Origin: Basidiobolus meristosporus CBS 931.73
Lineage: Eukaryota; Basidiobolomycota; Basidiobolomycetes; Basidiobolales; Basidiobolaceae
Reading direction: 5' to 3'
Length of the DNA stretch: 64,000 nt
Assembly (NCBI GenBank): GCA_002104905.1
Contig: MCFE01000039.1
Span: 124,001 to 188,000 of the forward strand
The notes under the pieces were generated by a model, which did not search any database, had not been told where the DNA came from, and worked only from the letters and a program-made list of their open reading frames with translations. Of the stretch, positions 48,430-59,013 are shown in pieces. How positions within the stretch are numbered: the first letter of the stretch is position 1; every line of letters starts with the position of its first letter. The translations under genes were made by a program, and so were the position numbers.

Positions 48430-49195
48430 ATCGGAATGAGGAAGGGTGGAAGAGATACTTTTGGGTGAGATCACAAGCCCATATCTTCTAGCTATATATT
48501 GTTTTACCAAGTGGTTGGATACTCTTTGGAGCGGGTTTGAATGATTAATAAAGACGAAGAGTCCTTTTGGATGCTGTTTGGATGCTCTTTGGATCCACTT
48601 CTGAGTGCCCATTCGGGAACTTCTCACTATATATGGGAATCACGACACAATTTTGAATTGATTTATAGATCTTCAACATAGCTGAAAGTTAATCAATTGG
48701 CTAAATTTCAACCATTTTCCGAGTTCCTTTTTCGGGATAAGAAGGTTTTTTGCCACAGGTGTTCCATTTCATTGCCAGTAGATGCCCTTATTTGACAATG
48801 GAACTTTACACAGAGCGATGATGTGTAACGCAACATGTAATATATCTTAGATGCTGGCAATTTATGCTGTAAGCTTGGTCGAGGGCCTTGTTTGCACCTT
48901 AAATTCACATGGATTGCTCTTACTTGATGAGCAGATGTGCGGAACAGTCCGAACGTACAGTAGTGTTGTGGAGGACAGCATGCATCAATATCTTTCATTC
49001 AAGCTCTCCTCAGTGAGTATCGAGTAATCTATCCATCTGCAATGGGGAATGTAATTCCCTTATATCCCCTTACAGCATTCTCGATTTGTTCGGTTGGAAC
49101 TTTGGCCTGTTTCATAAAGATATATAGCGGGTATTGCACTCATACACCTGGCTAATTATACTCCTCACCCCAAGTTTTGTTCGATAGAAGTTAGA
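48430..49195. promoter_or_regulatory. Divergent intergenic region between the ATPase and the PRiA4-like gene
   Basis: 766 bases. The minus strand is open at 48708-48998 (96 codons) but the peptide matches nothing and contains no domain. Presumably it holds the two promoters. No TATA or repeat stands out. Confidence 0.35.
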
Positions 49196-50268
49196 ATGAC
49201 GAACTCCAAAGATAAATTTTACATGATTCGCGCATCCCTATTACGAAAATCCGATCAGGAGGTATGGCGCGCCGTTCTTGTCCCTAGCTCCTTCTCCTTG
49301 CTTCAGTTCCATGTCGTACTCCAAGATCTCTTTGGCTGGAAGGAAACAAGCGGGTCATTCCACTACTTTAGTCACGGGAAGATGGAACACAAGGTGTATC
49401 TTGAAGAAGAGATCTTTTACCAACATCGCAATTTCCACGACTGCCCAGAGATTGTTTATCAAACTATATATCCGGAAGAGTGCGATGGTTGGGTAAAGCG
49501 AATAGGACCAGGCCTTTACATCGGTATGACTGCTGGGCTGGTTTGTTGTCTTGATATGTTTAGTAAACATCTTTGCTTGTCTTGTAGAGCATACACATCC
49601 TCACGATCCAGCCCCTTTATTTACCGTAAACCACGAACTAGCCGTTACAAACGACGAACTGACTACACGAATTCTCCGCGACGAGAGACTGTACAAAATA
49701 CATCACGTCTTTGATCTGTTCCCGCATCTTTTTTACGAGTTTGATCATGGTTTGGACTCAGTTCCTAGCTTCCGCCTGTTGCTTTCTTTTGAAGAAACCA
49801 TTATCTCTGCCCCGGACGACTTCTCCACAGACTACTCTCTTTTCCCAGTCATCATAGATGGGCAAGGGGAGTGCGCTTTGCCTTTTGAAAAGCAAGAGGT
49901 TTTTCAACTGAATTCAATGCAAAAGCGTCTGAATTGCTCCCACACAGAGTATAAGCAGGGTGATGTCAACAAGTGCTATTTGTGCCACCGATTTTGAATT
50001 TGATTGCCCAAAATCCAATAGTAAGTGTGCTCAGCACTCTTCAGAAACCTGTTGCGCTTATTGTATCTGCAACCCTGATGTAAAAGATAGCGAGCCCTAC
50101 GAACATAATCTCAGTATGCTGGCTTGGGAGCAAGGCCTTATTGCATTGAACGCCGAAAGGGCGAAGTTCTTAGAGGCGATGACCAATGGAGATGCATTTC
50201 AATGTCACTGGATCGAAAACGATGGAGGTTCATGCGGCTTTTGCCATAATATTGGCATGAACTGTTAG
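49196..50268 (+). CDS. PRiA4_ORF3-like domain protein with Cys-rich C-terminus
   Basis: Three exons: 49196 to about 49523, about 49587-49949 and about 50019-50268. The N-terminal half matches the plasmid pRiA4b ORF-3-like family (PF07929): FYMIRASLLRKSDQEVWRAV, then LVPSSFSLLQFHVVLQDLFG and W...SGSFHYFS. The middle shows ILRDERLYKIHHVFDLFP, FYEFDHGLDS and FDHGLDSVPSF-like residues with the family's Y-x-F-D-x-G-D/L motif. After the second join (DVNNKCAQHS) the C-terminus is Cys/His-rich: CAQHSSETCCAYCICN and CHWIENDGGSCGFCHN, a possible MYND-like or novel zinc module. Function is unknown; the family is mainly bacterial and sporadic in fungi, so an old transfer is possible. The introns show it has been resident long enough to be fully eukaryotic in structure. 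Confidence 0.72.
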
Positions 50269-50601
50269 AAGCGAATTTTTTATTTATATTTCCTCAATAA
50301 ACATTACAGCAGATCTATTGCATTCCCTTATGCTATATTCTCTCGATGCTACGCTATATTTCCTCGATGCGTATTACAGGCTCTACTTAATATTGCTTCG
50401 TTAGGCATTGCATTATTACATCAACCAACGCACCTGGATTACGGGATGAGATTATGCATGCCTACTCTAATGCAGGGCAGTCCAGTGGAGATGTACTCTG
50501 CTGCAGCCGACCTTCTGAGATGGTGAGCAATTTGACCGTTAGCTCGGCTTGATCCCTTAACTATAAATTCAGCCTGAGCTAAGCCTGATCCCTCGTCCGC
50601 A
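50269..50601. other. Intergenic, 333 bases
   Basis: 3' flank of the PRiA4-like gene and promoter of the carbonic anhydrase. A short near-repeat, TATATT(T/C)CCTCGATGC at about 50334 and 50353, is present. No gene seen. Confidence 0.4.
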
Positions 50602-51740
50602 ATGCTTCAATCCATCTTTCGAAAAAAGTCACCGCAATCCGCCAAAACGCCGATCCGGTCCGCGGTGCCATCTATCACCCAAGATACAGGAGTCCAACGT
50701 AAGTAACCCCTCGTTTCGGGCCGTTACCTAATGGAGTAAATACTGATTTCGATCAGCCGTACCCTTGGGCCAAAGTCAGGGCGAACATAAACGGGCAGAC
50801 GAGCTCCTGCGTAGAAACCAAGGTTGGGCTGATCAAGTGGTGGTCCAGCAGCCGACGATCTTTGAAGAATGTGCCAAGGGTCAACAGCCAAAGATTCTTT
50901 GGATCGGTACTTGATGCTATTTACATACGTATGGCCTGACAAACGCTAACATTTGGTTGAAGGATGCGCTGACTCACGTGTCCCTCCTGAGCAGATCGTC
51001 TCTTGTGGTGAGCAGTCCACAGTTGCACTAGAAATCGGTCGACAGCACTAAAGTATTTTGTTAGCACCTGGAGACATATTTGTTCATCGAAACATCGCCA
51101 ATGTGTGCATCTTCTCGGACTTGAATTCCCTTTCGGTGGTTCAATACGCGGTAGAGGTATTGAAGGTGGAAGAGATCATTGTTTGTGGTAAGATGCCCCT
51201 TTACTATGCTTGTTCAAGGCGTTGGATTCCTAAACGGCATATAGGGCATTACGGGTGTGGCGGAGTTAAAGCAGCCATGGGGAACCAGAGCTATGGCATG
51301 ATTGATAACTGGCTCAGCAACATCAAATCCGTTTATCATAGTAAGTGGCATTCAATTGATCATCCCAAGCATCGCCCACTCAATCAACTTTACTCATTCA
51401 GGTAAAAGAAGAACCCTAGACAGTAAGCTTTGTATTTTCCCTTTTCCTTAGGGCATATCTAATCAGTCATTCTCCAGAGCTGGAGCAATCGGAGCAAGAG
51501 AACCTGATGGTGGAGCTGAACGTGGCCAATAGTGTCAATGTACTCTGCCAAACTCCAATTTTGCAAAATGCTTGGGCCCAAGGCCAGCCCATCACGGTTC
51601 ATGGCTGGAGTTACAGCTTTGAGAATGGAAGAATCTACGATTTAAACATTCAAATCGCGTCACCTAACGATATAGAAAAAGTAAACCAAGAATCCCTCCT
51701 GAACAAAGCTCGCAGTGTAAAGTCAAAGAGCCGAGTATAA
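50602..51740 (+). CDS. NCE103: Beta-class carbonic anhydrase
   Basis: Zinc enzyme for CO2/bicarbonate interconversion. It starts [19 protein letters not shown], an Arg/Lys/Ser-rich, acid-free lead that could direct it to mitochondria. Zinc ligands are visible: the first Cys with its Asp-Arg partner in CADSRVP, then His and Cys in HYGCGG. The conserved [12 protein letters not shown] and [19 protein letters not shown] stretches lie between them. The C-terminal part has [19 protein letters not shown] and [13 protein letters not shown]. Six or seven exons; joins at about 50699/50757, 50904/50964 and 51006/51065 keep the frame. In fungi the enzyme supplies bicarbonate for carboxylases in ambient air. 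Identity secure. Confidence 0.93.
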
Positions 51741-51815
51741 TTTCCAAGACAGACGGATGAATACCGATATGATCTTAATAAATTTGTTTATTAGAAATTA
51801 GTTCGTTTCTGTTGG

Positions 51816-52643
51816 TCACTTGCGTTTGGAGTAGATCATAGCAGTAAATGGTCTGTTTGGTTGGAGTTGTTAGTAATCGATCTCACATTGGGTGGTAACT
51901 ATGTAGCTCAACTTACTCTTCAAACTTGAGTGCAACGTTATAAGTTATATATACAACGGCAGTGAGCAGGATTCCTGCTGGGACTCCATACCTAAGTGGC
52001 ATACTTTGTTAATATACAATCAATGTAGTATATAGGGGTATCTAAGATCAACTAACCATAATGCTGAAGCTAGGAAGATCATGGTTGAGCCATGATACAT
52101 TGGGTTATTTGACACATTGAAGGGGAATCCAGTGACCCTTTGGCTCATCAAAATCCCAAAGTAATCCCCTGATAGATTGCAATGCATTAGAGAAGAGCTA
52201 AGAGCACATAACGAAGCGCAACAATACAAACCCAAGTAGGTGCCCGTAACACCAAGAGTGTACATGGAAGTGAGAACAAGAACATTTCCGCAAACAAACA
52301 AACCAGCTGCCAAGAGCTTGACCAAATCGGTCTGTAGGAGGGGATGGACTGGTTGCTCACTCAAGGCTTGAGAATAAAGGTAATCACGGAAGATCCCAAG
52401 AGAGAATATGGTCAACGCAAGACCATAGCAGCCTCTGTAGGGATTACCACCAGCAAGCTTCGTCAACAGCTTGGAATGGTATTCTTGACGGGCTACAACA
52501 TTCCAGAAGGTGGGGTTAAAAAAGATGGATGCCAACGCGTACCAGAAGCTTGCTTTCTCAAAATCGACCAACTTCAGCATCCTAAATTCTATGTGATACC
52601 GGGGAAGAGGAATAGCGATGTTGTATTGATACTTGCGGTTCAT
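51816..52643 (-). CDS. OPI3: Phospholipid (phosphatidylethanolamine) N-methyltransferase, OPI3/PEMT type
   Basis: An ER membrane enzyme adding methyl groups to phosphatidylethanolamine on the way to phosphatidylcholine, using AdoMet. Exon 1 is only MNRK; an intron (GTATCAATAC...ATTTAG) leads to MLKLVDFEKASFWYALASIF. Then come FNPTFWNVVARQEY, YGLALTIFSLGIFRDYLY, a methyltransferase core GDYFGILMSQRVTGFPFN-V, NNPMYHGSTMIFLASALW, and a last exon ending EPFTAMIYSKRK-like. Without splicing, a 63-base stretch before GDYFGIL stays open and would add 21 residues (CCASLCALSSSLM...). Family alignment shows it is an intron (GTTTGTATT...ATCAG). Four or five exons, four membrane helices. Convergent with the carbonic anhydrase. 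Confidence 0.92.
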
Positions 52644-53069
52644 TTATACATGTTTTGCTTCCGCTCTGAGAGCTGAAGATATTGATCAATATGGATGCCA
52701 ACAGCTCTCGTCAATTGAAGATCAGTTAGCACTCGTGTGACACTGAGGCCCAATCAGTCACGAACACTTCGATAGTATTACACCTTCGACAGATATGGAT
52801 AGTTTGTAATATTTCTTAGACACAGCCAACTAGTCACTCATCCATTGGCCACTCTTTCCCCGGCCCCTCATTTCTGACTACACCAACTGATATGGCCTAT
52901 GAGTAAAGTCCCGCCACGTGTACAAAGTAACTTTCACATTCACAAACTAGATGATAATGACGTCGCACCATCTCACATATGTGCTCGATAGTGCGGTATG
53001 TTTATAAACGTTGAAAGCCATCTATAGGGTCTAGCGGATGCAGATGGAGTAGGTGAAATGGTTGAATAC
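52644..53069. other. Intergenic, 426 bases
   Basis: Promoter of OPI3 and 3' flank of the HisRS gene, both on the minus strand. No gene or repeat recognised. Confidence 0.4.
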
Positions 53070-54819
53070 CTATGAATCAGTGCTGGTGCGGGAAATATAT
53101 TCCTCGAGGGTGCAAGTTTGCTGTTCGCGCAAGTCTGTATTCCGCACCGTAACCTGGTTGTTTTGGAATTCATGCTCCCCGATGAAGACCACTTGGCGAG
53201 CGTTGGATTTGAGTGCCTTTGTCAGGGCTTTGCTCACCGGTTGCAATATATCGGAGTTGGGGTGAATTAACAAAACCTTTTCCCCACGGCCCCTAAGTAA
53301 TCCTGCAACATGATGGGCATAGTAAGCAAGTTCTGAAACGGTAGCTTGAGGTGCAACTGAAGAATCTCCTGCTTCTGATCTCGCCAAGACAATAGCTATA
53401 GGTCGCTTTTCTTGCTCCAAGAGCGAATCTTCCAATAGGAGCGAGAGCCTCTCTATACCAGCAGCCCACCTAACCATGTGGACTGAATAAAGTTGATTTG
53501 ATAATGATTGGAAGTCTTACAAGTTACCCTATACCGGGAACGTTCTTTGGTCCCCCCATTTTCTCCACCAAGTTATCGTATCTTCCACCAGCCAGGATTG
53601 TGCCTTGCGAAGTGCCTAGCTTTTCGTTGGAGCACTTGAACTCCCATACAGTATGGTCGTAGTAATCCAACCCACGGACTAGCTGGGGATTGAGCTTGAA
53701 TGGAATGTTTAGTTGTTTCAGGCCGGAACAAATGAACTCGAAGCGCTTGTTGGACTCCTCGTTGAGATAGTTAAGGATCTGAGGAGAAGAATTGACCACT
53801 TCGATATCTCCAGGGTCTTTGGAATCAAGAACACGAAGAGGGTTGTTCTCGAGCCTAGTGAATGAAGAGATCAGCACTGGTCATTCTACTCGAATCTATC
53901 GACAATACACTTACCTGCGCACGCTATCGGAAGACAATTTCTCGACATTTTCTCGGAGATAAGAAGTGAGAACTTCGCGATATTTGATGCGTGAGGCCAC
54001 GTCGCCCAGGGAGTTGATGTGAATCTAAGCCAATACTTAAGGTGGTGCATTTTTGGCATAATTCTAGTGAGAAGGAAAGCTCACCTCGACATTTTTGTCT
54101 AGTCCAAGCTTCGACAAAAATCTCCAGCCCATCTCGATTACCTCGATATCAGAGGATGGGTGACCAAACCCGAAATACTCGGTACCAAATTGCTCGAACT
54201 ACATCTAGTGTGAATATGTGTTTCTCGTTGTTCAAACCCCGAGCTTACCTGTCTAAGTCGACCCTTCTGAGGCCTTTCGTGCCGAAACATTGGCCCGTAG
54301 TAGTAGAGTTTTTGGGAGGTAGAGTGTGCCAGGCCGTTACTTATCACAGCTCGACAGATACCTTGCCAAATGATCGGAATCGTGTTACGGGGAGTTCAGT
54401 GTATTGCGACCTGGAAGTCTTACCTGCAGTTCCTTCAGGACGCATGACAAGCATGGAATCATTTCTATCTTTGAAGCTGTACAATTCTTTGTTAACAATA
54501 TCCGATTCTTCTCCCAGTGTTCTGTCGAATACGTTCAAAAATTCCAGGATTGGGGTTGAAATCTGTCAATGCAAGCTTCAGTATACGGCTGCGCTGAGCT
54601 ACCAGGCCTACAATTCAAACCTCTTGACAGCCGTATAGCTCGGATACAGAGGAACCAATTTGGCAAATGTGCCTGAATTTTTGACTTTCCAGCCCATACC
54701 GATCATGCATGCCACGTACAGGTCGTAACACTTCTTTCTTGACTTTTCACAAGTTAAAACGTGATGCTTGGTAACGTATGGTATTAGAAGCGACTTGAGT
54801 ACCTTTGGAGGAGTAGCAT
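53070..54819 (-). CDS. Bacterial-type histidyl-tRNA synthetase, probably mitochondrial
   Basis: Class II synthetase charging tRNA-His. The likely first exon codes MLLLQRYS, followed by an intron and [17 protein letters not shown]. Motif 2 is [40 protein letters not shown] follows, then [38 protein letters not shown], and the HisA motif [15 protein letters not shown]. Motif 3 is [13 protein letters not shown], and the anticodon-binding domain runs to the end. INSLGD and [10 protein letters not shown] are marks of bacterial and organellar HisRS; the fungal HTS1 type lacks them. The short basic leader suits mitochondrial import. Nine or so exons. In yeasts one HTS1 gene serves both compartments, so a separate organellar enzyme is notable. 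Head to head with the RADX-like gene. Confidence 0.87.
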
Positions 54820-55140
54820 CTTAGTAAGTGGGAGCGGGCAACAAAGTGCTGTCCCGTTCCACGCAATAGAAAACTCGAGGGAATACCAAGCGGAGTCATT
54901 TCTCAACTGCTTGCCGCTATTCTTGGACTATAGTCTAACAAAGACTGTTCATTTGCACTGCACTTTCGATTAAAAATTTCGCATTCACCAGACACCATGG
55001 TATCGATCATCCCAATCATGCAACTACATTGATTTACCATCCCATATATTTTGAGGATTCCTAGATGACTAGCATTTTCTGATTAATATTCGTGCAATAG
55101 CTTACCTTTATTTAAGACTGTTGGGCAACATAGCTTCATA
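54820..55140. promoter_or_regulatory. Divergent promoter region of HisRS and the RADX-like gene
   Basis: 321 bases between two start codons. AT-rich, without a recognisable motif. It must serve both genes. Confidence 0.4.
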
Positions 55141-58100
55141 ATGACTTCACCACTGACACGGGACGGATGTGAAGTTCTAAGACAACAAGCTCTCGAAAGG
55201 CTCGAGGATTTGACAGAGAATGGAGCTGGCCAACGCGCATCTAATGAACCTGCAACAAACATTCGGCTGCAAGTTATGAGGCTTTTGCGATGTAAGGATA
55301 GTCTGCGATCTTCGTAAAAGACATTTGGCCGGGCCTAAAAAGACAGATTGTTGACTTGTTGCACTTCGTAGATACAATCGATGTTCGCGCTAGATCGTTC
55401 TTCGAGAACGTTGCTCAAATAGAAGATTCAGTCGTAGATATTTTTGATATGGTAGTAAGCGACGCAGCGCACAAGGTGAATTTCGAGGCTGCCTTCTTGA
55501 GAGAGTAAAATATATTAATATGAAGACCATTCATAGCTCAAGGTAGTCCTGTCACCCGAGCTGAATTACTTGATTTACCAAGGCCTGATTTGCGAAAAGG
55601 CAGTTATTGAGGTACATCTCCCTTTCAGAACGCGTCCGTTCCATCGTAGTCGTTTACATATACTTCACTACAGATCCAGGACTGCACGTTAAGATTCCGG
55701 GAGACAGACCTGAGTGCAACTGAAATCATCATTTTGACGAAAGTTAACATATTGGACTACCAAGTATCAAAGTATTATAAGAAAAAGGGCCGCGAGGTTT
55801 GGTTCCTTTTCTAGTGTTGTAAATATCGGATCAATAATGAACGCACTTCAATTCCGCGATATGTAGGATATCAAGTATCTGGTGGAGGCCAGCAATGAGT
55901 TTCTACCGCTCACCAGTCGCCGTTGCTCGTATCTTACCCCTCTGGGTGACGATGATTTTTTGCGTGATGACCACCGTTGGGTTAAGCAAGATCTAAGCAT
56001 GAACAACGTACGCCTATCCTTTGCCATGTTCCAATTCGCCCGGCTCATTGCTATTTACAGGATTTTAGACTGGACCATGCCGGCGTATCTCTTGCTGACA
56101 TCTTGAAGGGTTTGGAAAAGAGCTACACATACCGACCCCCAATTGTTGGGAGGATCATGAAGAAGTCAACAGTGGCGTATTATGGCAAACCCGAGGATGT
56201 CAAGGCGAGTTACCCATTCCAGTTCACCATCAGCATAGGTAAGTTGGGCTGGATATCTTTTGGTCGCTTTTGAATCCTCACCTCTTGCTCTTCTGCTGCA
56301 GCTGATGATACGGCAAGTGTGTCAGTCGTGTTCTGGAATTCGTCATGTCTCAAGTATTACCAGTCGTTGGCAGTCAACCAGATTGTTCAGATCACCGGAT
56401 ACAAAGTGCGCCGTGCCTACGAAGGGAACGCATCAAAGATCGAATTGTCAATCAACCCGAAGAATCCCACTGGAGTAATCGAATCTCTTCAAGGTAACCA
56501 TTGGGCATCAACTTCAGTGGGTCAACAGGCTGTGCTGAACTTTTTGGATCTGTAGACAATAATTTTGAAGGATGGTCTCAGGAAGAGATCTTCTCTCGCT
56601 ACCCTCTGCAAATCCCAAACATCCTAAGCTTCAGCACTCTGCCACAGCTTCCTGACGAAGCGGAGGTAGATATCGTCGGGTGTGTTGTATATGTCGGTCG
56701 ACTAGAAGCCGAGAAGAGAACACCACATGGGTACTTGACGTGAATACATTGGGTATTGGTGCGTTTAAACTAATGCTTCGCGTTGACTCAGGTATTCGGA
56801 GTTTAGATGGATAAAGCTGCTCGATCGAACCGAAAATCAGGAGGTTATTTTAAAGATGTATGCCTGCTCACAATTAAAAGCACTCCAGAGGTTAGTTTCC
56901 GTACGCCCTTCATCGCTCGCTTCTTTTCTTAATCTATAGCTACTCGAATTAGGGTGGAAGTCGGCAGTGTGCTACTGTGTACCCATGCTCACATCAGCAG
57001 CATCACATTAAATTCGGTTACCCCTCGCACCACCTATGCTACGTCTTCATGGTATTCGGAATACAAACTTATCAAGCCTGGTAAACCCTTACCACCTCAC
57101 TTGGACCAGGTTGGCGTCGGCATTGATCAAATATCTGTTATTACTTTAATAATCTCCCCTCTTGTACTAGTATGCTCCCAGAATTTCTGCCAAACTTGTT
57201 CATAATTTTGCATCCAGTAGGTTCCATTTGCGCACGTATATATGGGAACTAGGAATTAATTTACATTGGCTAGGTGGTGGCTATTTCTCTCTACCGACGC
57301 CATTCTCTACCGTTAGGGATTTGCAGCTGTTCGATGCAGACTTCGAATTGACTCCTTTCAAGTAAATTTCCTGTCCCTACCATCAAGTGCTTCATGTTTT
57401 TACAACGGTTCTCGTTCATACTAGCGAAGTGGAAACTTTCTTTGATAGACTGGCTCAACGCGAGCGAATCCAAATCGTGTGCCAGGGCTTCGTACATGGA
57501 ATTCACCTAAGGCCAAACAAAAGAAGGCATGAAGGAGAGACTATGGATCCAAACATACCCGAATTCTCCGACAAATTACCAGTCTCATATGTAAGCTACA
57601 AGCAGCGATTCCTTGATTGTTACTCAATATATATAATATTTCTTTCTTTCCCGTCTCAGAGGCTACAAAATACTTCAATAGATACAGAGGACCCTATAGA
57701 AGGGGCGCTGACTATTAGCTTGGACTTGATCAGCATTAACCGAGATATTACGCTAACGCCATTAATTCTTCCAAACTGTGCAGAGTTTCAAACTGGCAAG
57801 AATCTCCATAGCGTAAATATTCTGGCTCTATTCTATAAAAGGAACGCCACCTTTCCACTGCTAATATACTGGTTTTCAGCAGGATTCCATGTCCTTGTGG
57901 ACCTGGCGTACTTTCTTGACTCTATTTCAGCCTTTTCTACCGAGGGGAGTTTTCAAAGCAGAGCCCCCAGTTGATCGAACTTCGCCTTCAGCAGGTAAAA
58001 TGGAATGTTTCGAAAGGGCGGGATATCGTTGCGTGATAGTAACCACCTTCCTCGTTTAGGAGCTCTTGAAAGTATTACATAACCAGCGTCTGGTTTTCGT

Positions 58101-58173
58101 GCTGGACCTGATACGGTACAGGCCGGAGGAAATTCACTTGATACTCTCCAAGGTCGTCCAAATCACTAGTTAA
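55141..58173 (+). CDS. RADX-like RPA-related OB-fold protein
   Basis: A probable single-stranded-DNA-binding protein acting at replication forks. I could assemble about fifteen exons, the clearest being 55141-55291, 55372-55475, 55543-55611, 55674-55797, 55867-56007, 56061-56238, 56302-56493 and 56556 to about 56730. The first OB-like region contains VVLSPELNYLIYQGLICEKA and LSATEIIILTKVNIL. The central OB fold has PPIVGRIMKKSTVAYYGKPE, FQFTISIADDTASVSVVFWN, CLKYYQSLAVNQIVQITGYK and VRRAYEG. Next come PNILSFSTLPQLPDEAEVDI, VGCVVYVGRLEAEKR, YSEFRWIKLLDR and VEVGSVLLCTHAHISSI. The order and the YYGKP, VSVVFWN and VGCVVYVGR motifs resemble animal RADX (CXorf57). The 3' part needs an 11-base exon near 57887 and ends VVQITS at the TAA at 58171-58173. 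The 3' structure is the least certain part. Confidence 0.75.
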
Positions 58174-59013
58174 TCAGCAAAACCATTGCTTAGAAACTTG
58201 TTTAGAAAAGCATCAATGATCTTTTTAAGGAATTTTAAGCGCAATGCTCATGGCGTACTATAAGCCAATTAAGATAAACGCATTTCAATTGGATTCAGAG
58301 ACAAAGCACTTATGAAAATAAACTGGGCCAAACCTGATGAAATTGCATTAATGCACACGGAATCATGGTTAACGTTTCACAAGAGGCGGTGCCAATGTGC
58401 TTAACTTAAATTGAATTCATTTCTGCATGTTTGGGATGAACGATGAAACATGAAGTCATCTGTTAAGTGCCATTTGACATGTAAACGTAACTTTTCTATA
58501 CTTAGCGCTTTTGCCATGAAGGCGGACGCCATTGGCCAACTGGCTCATTGCATTCCTCCATACAAATGTCATGTGCGTATTATTTCATGATTAGCTTTCC
58601 CAGGAGAATAGGGAACTAAATATAGTGACTTGCTTTATGAATTGGATCTCTACATAAACCCAGTCACAATACTCTCAACATTGATGGAAATATATAAGTC
58701 ACAATATTCCCAACATTGATAGAGATATATAAGCCGCCAATGGCACATCCTTCTTGCCCATTCAGACAGCTAAAAAACTCCCGATCGCCAATTGTTTCAA
58801 TAGGAAGCTTATCAATCGCCTGAGCACTCTTATCTCCCCCTCTATCTTTTCACCGTTCTTATCACTCGAACGTTTCTGTTCCGATTGTCGTGTGTTGGGC
58901 GTTAGAGTACGATACTTGGATTATAAATTCTCTGCCACTAGACTTGACAGCTCTTATTTTTTGAAGTCATTTTCCGCGAACTGGTTTCCTTGCATACTCT
59001 CCATCTATAGATC
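58174..59013. other. Intergenic, 840 bases, with duplicated TATA segment
   Basis: 3' flank of the RADX-like gene and promoter of the kinase-like gene. AT-rich. A 35-base tandem duplication carrying TATATAAG is listed separately. The plus strand is open at 58754-59065, but its product has no match and the frame differs from the kinase-like gene. Confidence 0.4.
58662..58731 (+). repeat. Two tandem 35-base units, each ending in TATATA
   Basis: Unit 1 (58662-58696) and unit 2 (58697-58731) both begin AGTCACAATA and end ATATATA, differing at about four positions. Each gives a TATATAAG box about 280-320 bases upstream of the kinase-like start codon, so the core promoter may have been duplicated. 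Confidence 0.65.

Noticed and set aside
48430-48627. N-terminal extension of the ENA ATPase to 48627
   Set aside because: The extra residues are basic and unlike any ATPase N-terminus; the ATG at 48429 gives the usual start.
48708-48998. A 96-codon minus-strand frame between the ATPase and the PRiA4-like gene
   Set aside because: No domain, cysteine distribution irregular, sits in a divergent promoter region.
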